Positions 17,536 to 26,449 of a stretch of DNA of 26,449 nucleotides are shown piece by piece (within the stretch, counting starts at the first letter, position 1; the number at the start of each line of letters is the position of its first letter). This stretch comes from Ministeria vibrans ATCC 50519 (lineage: Eukaryota > Opisthokonta > Filasterea): assembly GCA_943704425.1 (NCBI GenBank), contig CALSCP010001204.1, forward strand, positions 1 through 26,449. Direction: 5' to 3'. The translations under genes were made by a program, and so were the position numbers. The notes beneath the pieces are model-generated. The model had not been told where the DNA came from, searched no databases, and worked only from the letters and a program-made list of their open reading frames with translations.

Positions 17536-20370
17536 GAGTTTGATATTGGCGAACACGATCGCTTTACGATGTTATCGGGCATTGCGCACGATCCAATTCA
17601 ACGCGACGTGTTCACACCCATCTTCTACGGAGCGCAGATTCGCATTCCCGATGCTGAGGATATTGGCGAGCCGGGTCGTCTGGCACGCTGGATGGCCCAT
17701 CATGGGTGCACCGTGACGCACTTAACGCCCGCCATGGGCCAGTTGCTCACGGCCAATGCCGTCACGCACATGCCAGCGCTCCGTCGTGCCTTCTTCGTGG
17801 GTGACGTGCTCACCAAGCGCGACGTAATGCGTCTGCAGGCACTTGCCTCACAGGTGCACGTCATCAACATGTATGGCACGACAGAGACTCAGCGCGCCGT
17901 TACCTTTCTTACCATTCGCCCCGCCACCATTGAGTCGTACAAGGACATTTTCCCGGCCGGTCGTGGCATGGAAGATGCCCAACTTATTGTGCTTGCCGAC
18001 AGTGGCGAGCTTGCGGGCGTCGGCGAACTGGGCGAGCTCTACATGCGCAGTCCGCATCTCTCGGCGGGCTATCTCGGTCTGCCTGAACAGACTGCCGCCA
18101 AGTTCCTCACCAATCCGTTGACGGGTATCGAGACGGACCGTCTCTACCGCACGGGCGATCTTGGTCGCTACCTGCCCGACGGTGTCGTCGAGTGCATTGG
18201 ACGCGCCGACGACCAGGTTAAGATTCGGGGATTCCGCATCGAACTCGGCGAGATCGACACATATCTGTCACAGCATCCCCAAGTGCGCGAGAACGTGACG
18301 CTTGTGCGACGTGATGCTCAGGAAGAAAAGCAGATTGTGTCGTACTTTGTCTCGGCGGTTGGCGACACGTTTGACCTGGCATCCATTCGCGAACACCTGC
18401 GTTCCAAGCTGCCGTCATATGCCATTCCCAGCATTATTGCGCCTATTTCGCGCATGCCGCTCACGCCCAACGGCAAAATTGATAAGAAGAAGCTGCCCTA
18501 CCCCGACTTGGCACTCATCAACATGCGCCAGCGTACCGGATCCAATGCCAGTGGTACCACCGACGCCGCGGCTGCCACCAACGACCCGTCCGGTGCAGGT
18601 AATGCGGGTGGTGCTGCAGGTTCGGCCATCGCTGCTCCCATGCGTGAGTCACTGTTGCCCATCTGGACGCGTGTCTTGGGTCGTCCCGTGGTGGTCACCG
18701 ACAACTTCTTTGATGTGGGTGGTCACTCGATTCTCGCAACGCGACTCACCTTTGAGATGCGCGAAGAGCTCCGTCTTGAGCTGCCTCTCAATCTCCTCTA
18801 CACCTACCCGACCATTGCCAAGCTGGCCGAGGTGCTCACGGCGGCCGCGGCGGACCCCACCATTGAAATGATGGACACAAACCCAACTTCATCGACGTCG
18901 GGCGCCGACGACTCGTTGGCGCAGGCGACCATGCTGCAGCAGGACGTCACGCTGCCGGCCGACGTTGACGCACGCGGGCGTGTGTACACCCCACCACACA
19001 CATCGTCCGACAAGGTGCGCGGTGTGCTCCTCACGGGCGCCACGGGCTTCCTGGGCTGTTTCCTCTTGCGGCGTCTTCTCGACATCCACCCACACGCTCA
19101 TATTCACTGTCTCGTCCGTGGCTCTGACTCCGACGCCTGTTTTGACCGTCTTGTGCGCAACATGCAGGCCAACCTTGTAAGCGTGTAGAGACGACGGAAG
19201 GGGGAAAGGAGGGAGTGAAAACAGAGAGAAGAAAAAAACAATCTCATGTTTTTAATTATTTTTATTCTCTTTATTTTTCTTTTTTATTTTCTTTTGTAGG
19301 TGTGGAAGCCAGAGTATGGCGAGCGCATCGAAGTAGTGCGTGGCGATCTTGGAGCTGAGGCACTGGGTCTGGAAGGTGGAGTGGAGGCGTATGGAGCACT
19401 TGCGGATGCTGTTGACTACATTGTGCACAACGGAGCGCTTGTGCACTGGGTCTTCCCCTATGCCAAGTTGCGTCCCATGAACGTGGTGGGCACTGTGGAG
19501 ATTTTGCGTGTGGCCGCTGCGGGTGTACATCTCAAGCCGGTGCACTTTGTGTCATCAACAAGTGTCTTTGACAGCGGCCACTACGTCGAGCGCACCGAGC
19601 CGGTGGATGCAGACGAGACTATTATGGGCGAGGGGACACTGTCAAGTGGCTATGCGCAGAGTAAGTGGGTGGCCGAGCGCATTTTGCTGCTGGCACGCGA
19701 GACGCGAGGCATGCCCGTGACCATCTTCCGGCCCGGCTACATTGTGGCGCACAGCGAGACGGGCGTGAGCAATGCCGACGACTACCTTATCCGTCTGCTC
19801 AAGGGCTGCATTGAGCTGCAGGCGGCACCTCGCATGCGCAACCGCGTCAACATGTGTTCGGTGGACTATGTGGCAGCCGCCATTGTGCATGTGGCCACGC
19901 TCGCGGCCACACAAGTGCCTGCGACCCCAAGCTTGTCGCCGCTTGCTCACTGCTACCACGTTGTCAATCCGCATCCCTTCACCTTCTTCGACTTCTTCCA
20001 GGCGCTCATTGACTACGGCTTTCCCGTCAGCTTTGTTGACTACGTCCAATGGCGCGACGCCCTGATGAAGCTCACACTTGAGAGCAAGAGCAATGCGCTC
20101 TACCCGCTGCTGCACTTTGTCCTGGACGACCTTCCGGCCAAGTCCAAGTCAGCTCCTCTGTCGTTTGCGACTCTGTCTCAGCAGCTAGAGGGCAGTGCCA
20201 TCGAGTGTCCGCCCGTCTCCTCTGTCATGGGCATTCTCTTGGCCTTCCTTTGTCGCGCAGGCTTCCTTGAGACACCCGCACTGGCGGTCGGTGCCACTCG
20301 CACACTTCCTTTTGACGCTTTGCCCGTTGTTGTTGGCGAACTTGATCTCTTGCGAAGAAGTGGCCATTAG
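17536..20370 (+). CDS. LYS2: alpha-aminoadipate reductase, N-terminal part missing
   Basis: Two exons (17536-19176, 19300-20370) encode 903 residues homologous to the rear two thirds of fungal Lys2 (about 1390 residues), which reduces alpha-aminoadipate to the semialdehyde in fungal-type lysine synthesis. Present are the adenylation core from FTMLSGIAHDPIQRD onward, A5 NMYGTTETQR (about 17866), A7 YRTGDLGRY, A8 GRADDQVKIRGFRIELGEID, A10 NGKIDKKKL, the carrier domain FFDVGGHSI (phosphopantetheine Ser at 18727-18729), and a reductase with GATGFLG (19036-19056), a Tyr-x3-Lys pair in YAQSKW, and VHNGALVHWVFPYAKLR. Missing is the N-terminal part with motifs A1-A4, including the SGTTG loop that binds ATP phosphates. 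As shown it should not adenylate its substrate. The upstream in-frame exons come from USO1. Confidence 0.92.
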
Positions 20371-20388
20371 TATGTTGTTTTTCATTTG

Positions 20389-20422
<34 letters not shown>

Positions 20423-20750
20423 GTGTGTGAAGGAGTGTATGTGTGGATGTGTGTGTGTGTGTGTGTGTGTGTACGTGTGCTTGTGGCGTGTGGGGGGAGA
20501 GAGAGGGAAAGGAAAGTGAAAGCGAACAATACAAAGTGATTAAGAGAAAAGAAATACACCCCCATTAAAATACGACTCAGCTCAGCACCAGCAACAAGGA
20601 CGTCTCAATTTCTCACTGCAGTTGATTAAGACGTCAAACGACATGATTGTGCGTGAAGCTGACTCTTACTTAGACTAACTGCCCTCCGTGGCTTCTAAGA
20701 AGCCTGAAATTATTAATAATTGCTCATTTATTTCTACTATTTTATTTTAA
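20371..20750. other. intergenic region between convergent LYS2 and CNOT10
   Basis: These 380 nt separate the two stop codons. The left part is a GT-rich microsatellite (20389-20474), followed by a purine-rich stretch with CAAAGTGATTAAGAGA at about 20533. The rest is AT-rich with no coding potential. Both 3' UTRs should be here. Confidence 0.6.
20389..20474. repeat. interrupted (GT)n microsatellite
   Basis: Two long GT runs are separated by AAGGAGTGTATGTGTGGAT, just after the LYS2 stop codon. Confidence 0.93.
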
Positions 20751-23242
20751 TCACTTTCCCTCAAATTTACACGAGTGTTGCTGGAGAGTACGCACGGCAG
20801 ACTCGGTGTTTCCCTGACGCAAGTCAATGTGAGCACTGAGAAGTACGGCGGTGGGGTCGCGGGCGATGTCGGCCCAGTGAGCAATGGCGGCGCCCAGGAG
20901 ACTCTTGGCGCGGGGGAGTTCGCCGGCGGAGGCAAATGCGGAGGCGGTGTTGACAAGGAGCGATGAGCGAAGTTGAAGGGGTGAAACGGGTGGAGTCAGC
21001 GGATACGTGTGCATCAGACGACTTGGTGGAGTCTGCTGTGTGGCTGAGCGCAACGCAAGTAGGTCGGCGCGACGGAGCAGTGCTGTTGCACTGTCCTGGG
21101 AATTGGCAGTCACTTCTGACGGTGGCGCAGGAGTAGCAGTTGTAGTTGATGTAGAGGGTGTTGATGTAGAGGTGGTATCGGTGGGAGCAGTGCGACGCGC
21201 ACGCTCCGACAGTGCAACAGTGTCCCGCTCGACTGCAGTGAGAAGATTGGCGACGCGGTCAGGAGCAAGCATCGCACACGCTTGAGCGCTGCAGCCCATG
21301 GCAACAAGCGATTCGCTGGCGTAGAAGAGAGCATCAAGTCTGAGTGCAGGTGGATAGGTCTTGGTGGTGGGAGCAACGGAGGGATCATCGTCGTTCAAGA
21401 GTGACTGAGCAGAGCGTAAGGCAGAGGCGTAGTCGCCGAGCGACAGCTGCGCGTATGCCATGGCCATCAGTATGTGTGCTTCAAGCGTGTCAATGCGGTC
21501 CTGATGTGGGTGGTGTGCGAGCACAGCGAGAGCATTGCGTAGATAGACAATGGCTGCCTCGAGCGATAGTTGCGACGTAGGATCAGACGAAGCCGACGCC
21601 GATGAAGACGCGGAGTTGGACGCGGAGGATGATGATTGTGAGGAGAAGGAGAAGGGGGATGGTGACGAACTGGCTGTGTCAGGGTCTGTGCCATCTTTGG
21701 GTCCTCTGTCAATGACCAATTTCGTACTGCACAACGAGAAAAACAAAAGGAGCTTAAATTGTGTCTTTTTTTCTCTTCAAAGTGTTTCTTCATGAATGAC
21801 GAACCTGTTATGACAGCGGGCAAGAGTAATGAGGGGTCCCGAGGAGCACTGGGTGAGTCTGTGACGGTCTTTTGCAACATGGTGGTGAATGCAGCACTCG
21901 GCGAGACGCAGCCAGACGCGCGGATAATGGAAGAAGCGCTCGCTTGCAATGCGCAGAAAGCGATGGGCAAGAGTGTGGTTGCCCTGGTGGATGAGTTGGA
22001 CGCCGTGGCTGTAGAACACGTCAAAGTGGCGGTGAGCAAGCATGGTGGGTCCAAGGCGTTGGCTCTGACGCAGCGCCAGAGAGAAGTATCGGGAAGCGGC
22101 AGCGTGGTTGGTGAGGAGAAAGTGAACGCATGCGTAGTTGTGGTAGTGGCACATGAGTTGACTAGCGCTTGTGGGTGTCGCTGAGTTGAGGAATCGTAGA
22201 CATTTTGTATAGTTTTCGCGCTGGTACTCAAAGTGGCCCTTGAGCGAGAGTGCAGCGACATGCTGACTGTCGGCGTGTAAGGCAAGTTTGATTTCACGCT
22301 TGCATTGCTTCACCGAGTGTGTCAGCAGGTAGAGACGCGCCTTGTAGAGAGACAGAACAAAGCGAGCATGGCCCACTTCGGAAGTGAGGTCAACCAAAGA
22401 TGATGCAGATGAGGTAACGTTGTTGGAGGTAGACACAGAAGACGAAGCCGTAGAGGACAACGAAGCAGCAGCAGCAGCAGCAGCGGCGGCGGTGGCGGCG
22501 GCGGCGGTGGCAGCTGCGGCGGCACCAGGAGTAGAAGGAGCATTGGGGACATCTAGGGAGCGTTCGAGGAACTCTACGACTTTGGCGGCGACGTCGGCAC
22601 GACAGAGGTCGAGATAGATGTCGAGCAGAAGGAAGCAGACTTTGCGAGCAAGCAGTTCGGCGATGGTTGATGCTCGTTCAAAGAGAGGTTGGAGCAATGC
22701 GGCGGCGGCATGGAGTTCACCTGTGGCATGCCGTACGACTGCCTCGTTGTAAATGATGGTTGACCGGTCGTCGTGCTGCTCCGAAGCGTTTTGTTTCTAT
22801 CACATGAAAAACGATAATAATAGTTATTATGACTTCTTTTTTTTCTTCTGTCAAAAAAAAAACGAGTTTTTGTGTGTGTTGTGTGTGTGAGAGAGAGGGG
22901 AGGGGAGAGGGAGGGGGAATGAAGGTAAGCAGAACCTTGAGTTTGTGGTCGTGGGTGCGCTGGAGCGCGACGAATTCGGCGAGGAGAGCACTTCGATCGG
23001 ATGCGCCTGAGGACGCAAAGCGCGCGACGATGGTGTTGTGCTGGATCTTGATGTCGTTACGGCGCAGCGCGTGCAGCTCGTTGATGACCTGGGCGCGGGC
23101 AAGGGAAGGGAGTGGTGTCAGTTGCGACGAAGACAACTCTATTGGGTACCTCGAGACACTCTGCGAATCTCTGGCTGTCAAAGTGGTCCTTGGCCAGCGA
23201 CGAGAGCTGGAGGTCTCTCTCGGCTGGCAATGAAGATGTCAT
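20751..23242 (-). CDS. CNOT10: CCR4-NOT complex subunit 10
   Basis: Four exons (23242-23150, 23088-22936, 22796-21805, 21726-20751) give 737 residues, close to the animal protein. CNOT10 is a TPR-containing subunit that with CNOT11 binds the N-terminus of CNOT1 in the cytoplasmic deadenylase complex. Family landmarks include IIYNEAVVRHATGEL, KVCFLLLDIYLDL, LTHSVKQCKREIKLAL, KGHFEYQRENYTKCLRFLNS, FDVFYSHGVQLIHQGNHTLA and YPRVWLRLAECCI. An alanine-rich insertion (about 22460-22540) sits in the loop after LERSLDVPNAPS, where animal proteins also have low complexity. Two introns use donors with T at the third position (GTTCTG at 22935, GTTCGT at 21804). Frame and family match support them, but RNA should confirm. 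The C-terminal TPRs end in a short basic tail. Confidence 0.88.
22460..22535. repeat. GCN codon repeat encoding Ala run in CNOT10
   Basis: Tandem GCA, GCG and GGC triplets on the plus strand encode an alanine-rich stretch of about 25 residues on the minus strand. Varied synonymous codons suggest selection on the protein, or an old repeat. Confidence 0.8.
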
Positions 23243-23372
23243 GTTAGTAATAATAATAATAAGTAATAAGTTTAATAACTAAAAAAAATTAATTATTGTC
23301 AATCATTGATCATTAATTGAACGAAAATATTTACTGCTTATTTTCAACTTTTGGTATACGAATAAAAAATTT
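23243..23372 (-). promoter_or_regulatory. spacer between MED1 and CNOT10
   Basis: These 130 nt lie between the CNOT10 start codon and the MED1 stop codon. They are strongly AT-rich and include ATCATTGATCATTAAT near 23303. The stretch must serve as CNOT10 promoter and MED1 3' end. Confidence 0.4.
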
Positions 23373-25293
23373 CTACATTTGCATTTGAGTTGAGTCGGAG
23401 TCGGAGTCAAGCTTGCGCTTTCTTCGCACCTGTGCAATCGGTTCGATGGAGGTAAGGAGTGAGTGTACGGTCAGGGGTATGGAGAGGTGTTGGTTGAGGG
23501 AAAGGATGAGGTCGTCGGGGGAGAGCCTGGGCGTGTGGGACGGATGAGAGTCAAGGTCGACGGAGAGACGACCGCCACGATGAACAACGATAGAGAGACA
23601 GAGTGTGACGGGTGAGGACGGGTGCTGGACGTGCACGTCGAGCTGGGATGGGGCACGACAGACAATTTCCGTGGAGAAGAGGCTGGCAAGAGGTGAGTGG
23701 TCGGACGAGGGAGCGCAGCTGCGCAGGAGCGCATTGAACATGGCCTGTTGACGCAGAAGTTCCAGAATAGAGAGGAGCTGACCGATATGAGCAAAGGGGA
23801 TGCGTGACACGAGAAAGCCTTGTTTGGAGAGGAGACGGTCGAAGAAGACGTGACAGTCACACTGGGCAGAGTGTGAGACGAGCCGGAGGGGCGCAAGAGC
23901 AAACCAGGCGGGAGAGACAGAGAGGGATGTGGTAGCACTGGTCGCAGGAGTGGCAGTGGTCATGCTGGATGATGACAACGTGCGCTCGTGAGACAAGAAG
24001 GCGGCGTCAAAGGCAGTGGGATCGGACGACAGCGACGGCCCATGCGTTGTTGTAACAGACTGTGATCCTGTCATACGAGTCGGAGCAGCGGCAGTGGCAG
24101 GAGCGGCGTCGGGTGAGACGGGTGAGCCTGAGGGAACGGCTGTGGCGCGCTTGAGGTTACGCACAATGGTTTGTGCACACACAATGGGCTGTGCCAGCTC
24201 AAGAACATATGTAAAGTGACTGGCAGTCCCCGAAAGAGCGTCCGCTGACGGTTCTCCAATTTCAACCCGTTGAGCATTTCTATGGATCAATCAATACAAG
24301 AAAGAGAGTGTGTGTGAAACGGTGGTGGCACTTTTGGTGGTTGTTATCCGGCATACTCGAATAGAGAGGGGTCAAAGAGCCTTTTGACAGGCTGGCGGTA
24401 GGATGCGACGGAAGGGTCAAGGGAGATGCGGGCGGTGAGAGCGAGCGGGTCGTGGATGGAGAGGGCAATGGAGGAGAGGGAGGTGTAGCAGGGGTCGATG
24501 GGACGTCCGTGACAGCGCGTCGGGGAAACGTTGTGATCGTGTTCCCACTTAGCAATGGCGTGGAGGTCGTGTGACAAGACTAGAATGGCTTCCAGGTGGA
24601 GAAGGTGCATGCGCAGCTGAGCGAAGAGACCGTCGTTGGCGAGTTGAGCGAGGGCGGGTGCATCCACAGTCGTCTCGTCCGACATGATGTTGGTCTGTTG
24701 TACCGAGCAAGTGGGCAGGCGCTTGTTGGTTGGATCCAACGAGAAGTTGACTACGAGTGTCTCGGTGCACAGCAGCACTTGACGTTCGTGGTCTTCGTCC
24801 ATGGGAAATGCTTCGAAGGGGGTGTTGGCACAACACACTTTGGTCAGGGCCTCTTCGACTTCCTTGGCCGGCCGTATTGCGCCCTGAGCGCGCGCCAGTT
24901 CACGACACACGCCACCCAAGACAGCATCAAAGCGTTTCTGGATCATGGCTTTGTTGGCAGCATCCTGTAGAGCGATCGTCAGTCAGCAGTGCGAAAGAAG
25001 CAAGAAAAAGAAAAAAACGAACCTTGAGAAGTGGAGCAATTCTCGGGCCCCACGGTCGCTGGCGGTGCTGCAGCAGGGCTTGTCGTAACTGTTCAATGTT
25101 CGCTAGAAAGTCGGCACGTGCAACAGCAACAGGGATGCGCGAGAAGGCTGCAGAGACAGATGAGAGCGGTTTCCTTTGACGAGTGTGTCCGCCCCTTACC
25201 ATGTAAAGAGTGGTCATTGACGTCGATCAGGTGTCTTTGACACGATCGAAGTGTCGCCGAGAGGCTATTTACCAGTTCGCCGCAAGTTGACAT
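23373..25293 (-). CDS. MED1: Mediator complex subunit 1
   Basis: Four exons (25293-25200, 25147-25023, 24964-24357, 24279-23373) give 577 residues. Mediator links transcription activators to RNA polymerase II in the nucleus; MED1 is a middle-module subunit. Recognition rests on several weakly conserved blocks in the right order: VNFSLDPTNK then a short AL-rich helix and HLLHLEAILVL; HFTYVLELAQPI; FAHIGQLLSILELLRQQAMF followed by ALLRSC; a strand-rich segment (LDVHVQHP, LCLSIVVHRGGRLSVDL); and DDLILSLNQHLSIPLTVHSLL at the end of the conserved core. A nuclear localisation-like RRKRKLDSD follows near the C-terminus. The protein is much shorter than animal MED1 because it lacks the long disordered tail, as in fungi. 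Intron 3 was set by splicing FE to NAQRVEIG. Intron 2 uses donor GTTCGT. Confidence 0.78.
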
Positions 25294-25586
25294 GAATTTT
25301 CTGAATTTCTGTTGAGTATTGACTAAGTACTGTCAAGTAGGCAGACTAATTACTTGACACTTCATACAAATTAGTTGAGACTTGGCAATTGACCGTTAGT
25401 CACCTTCTGTTTGGCTGAGGTTAGTGTTTTATCATACTGCAGAATGCATATTTGAAATGTACGTTGTACATTCTGCGATAGCGTTTGCCTTGATCATTGA
25501 AACTCTGATTTGGCTGATACTTCTTGAATGCAATAATTTTGTACAACGCTTTTTACTGACAATAATTGATATTCCAGAGACTAGAA
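25294..25586 (-). promoter_or_regulatory. spacer between MRPL47 and MED1
   Basis: These 293 nt lie between the MED1 start codon and the MRPL47 stop codon. Base composition is mixed, with repeated TTGACACTT/TTGAGACTT-like words near 25353-25384. No reading frame of note is present. The stretch should hold the MED1 promoter. Confidence 0.4.
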
Positions 25587-25973
25587 TCATGCGCTGGGAG
25601 TAGTGGCGCTATCTGACTGTTGTTGATCAGCCTCCATTTTCAATCGCTCGGCACGAGTCAAGGCCGTGGATCCAAGGTGAGTGAGAAGTGGAGAGCAAGG
25701 ATTGGTGGCACGAATGAGTTCGATTGCCTCCTCCGTGTCCACAGCGCGTTTTGCCTCGTCCAAAGCTCGCTCTCGTTCACCCAGTACAACTCGAATCGAG
25801 CGCATCGATGCGCGAACCTACAAGTGCGTGTTGAGAGCAATCAAGAATTGTTCGATCATAAGTAACTTTTGTGTACCATTCTGTGACGCTCGGGTGAAGG
25901 AAAGAACTGCTTTCTCTTTCTCGCTTCATGCTGCATTGTAGCCAGCATGTTGCGTTCTTTTAAAAGTACAAAC
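25587..25973 (-). CDS. MRPL47: mitochondrial large-subunit ribosomal protein uL29m (3' part)
   Basis: Two exons (25973-25877, 25817-25587) encode 108 complete codons plus the last base of a split codon. They match the rear of MRPL47/uL29m, a mitochondrial ribosome protein near the exit tunnel. The first full codons give [18 protein letters not shown], then [20 protein letters not shown] and [12 protein letters not shown], which is the family core after the KSFEDLHKLW block. The split codon would complete that Trp (TG plus G). The preceding exon, with the import signal and the LHKLW part, is not recognisable in 25974-26449 and probably lies beyond the right edge. The C-terminal tail is short and Gln/Ser/Thr-rich. 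An internal ATG at 25948-25946 is not the start, because conserved residues precede it. Confidence 0.85.
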
Positions 25974-26449
25974 CTGCAAAGTCACAGAGAGAGAGAAAGT
26001 GAGAGAGAGAGAGAGAAAGGGAGAGAGAGAGAGAGAGAGAGTGTGTGTGTGTGTGTGTGTGTGAGAGAGCGAGACGCAGGGAGACGTAGAGAAGAACACA
26101 GAGAGACGTAGAGAGACGCAGAGAAGACACAGAAATGAAATAAGCAAAGTGATAGAGAGACAGTGGAAAAAAAAAACACAGACAGAGGGAGAGACAGAGA
26201 CACACAGACGGAGATTGAGGGGGAGACAAACGGACAGACAAGAGAGAAACAGACGTTTGTTGAACGGGAACATCTACTACAAGCACACTGACGCGAACCA
26301 GTCGAGGATACGACTAAAAGGCACGCCTTTCGAGGAGCAATGAGGGAGCGTTGGCCGGAGGAAAGCGGGGAGCGAGGGAAATGCAAAAAGACACGCTAAG
26401 CACTAAACACACTAAGCACGAACACACCACTCACACTAAGCACACGTGC
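25974..26449 (-). other. repeat-filled intron of MRPL47 (partial)
   Basis: From the 3' splice site at 25974 to the window edge there is no recognisable exon. The left half is a GA run (25981-26040), a GT run (26041-26062) and a GAGACGTAGA/GAGACGCAGA-type imperfect repeat. GCAAAGTGATAGAGAGACAG at 26144-26163 is the reverse complement of the TATCACTTTG core seen in other introns. Reading frames here are products of the repeats. A short GC-richer stretch at 26280-26390 has no family match. Confidence 0.55.
25981..26062. repeat. compound (GA)n/(GT)n microsatellite
   Basis: An imperfect GA run passes directly into about 11 GT units next to the 3' splice site of the MRPL47 intron. On the coding strand it is a CA/CT tract, so it may double as the pyrimidine-rich region upstream of the acceptor. 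Confidence 0.93.

Noticed and set aside
26280-26390. First exon of MRPL47 in the GC-richer right-edge stretch
   Set aside because: None of the minus-strand frames shows the expected LR-KSFEDLHKLW block or a fitting donor ending in TG before GT, so the exon is taken to lie outside the window.

Overview
The window is nuclear DNA from a eukaryote. The genes are split by short GT-AG introns (mostly 52-140 nt). Coding sequence is GC-rich at third positions, and introns and intergenic DNA are AT-rich or full of microsatellites. All three stop codons are used as in the standard code. The organism is most likely a unicellular amorphean or fungus-like protist, because the window holds a fungal-type alpha-aminoadipate reductase (LYS2) and an arrestin protein ending in a FYVE finger, an arrangement I know from amoebozoans. 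That placement is inference, and I cannot name the organism. All functions below rest on motif and family recognition by eye; no search was run.

Layout from left to right: a doubtful gene end (2-223, +); a secretory-type JmjC/cupin protein (390-2613, +); a mitochondrial seryl-tRNA synthetase (2749-4510, -); the RIO1 atypical kinase (4870-7424, -); mitochondrial IBA57 (7567-8905, -); a protein built almost wholly of tetratricopeptide repeats (9029-11235, +); a 1556-residue arrestin-MORN-helical-FYVE protein (11891-16770, -); the first two exons of a USO1/p115 vesicle-tethering factor joined to the last two thirds of LYS2 (17095-20370, +); CNOT10 of the CCR4-NOT complex (20751-23242, -); Mediator subunit MED1 (23373-25293, -); and the 3' half of mitochondrial ribosomal protein uL29m/MRPL47 (25587-25973, -), whose first exon or exons lie beyond the right edge.

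Most genes are ordinary housekeeping genes for translation (SerRS, RIO1, uL29m), Fe-S assembly (IBA57) and mRNA production and turnover (MED1, CNOT10). They do not form one pathway.

Two loci stand out. One is the arrestin-MORN-FYVE protein, a candidate endosomal or plasma-membrane adaptor with an unusual domain combination. The other is the USO1::LYS2 junction, where two unrelated genes are spliced in frame across an intron holding a 23-base A run, while the N-terminal half of the LYS2 adenylation domain is missing. The second is either a deletion-born chimeric gene or an assembly error. A further pattern is a dispersed pyrimidine-rich minisatellite family, built around TATCACTTTGTTTCTC, in introns of several unrelated genes.
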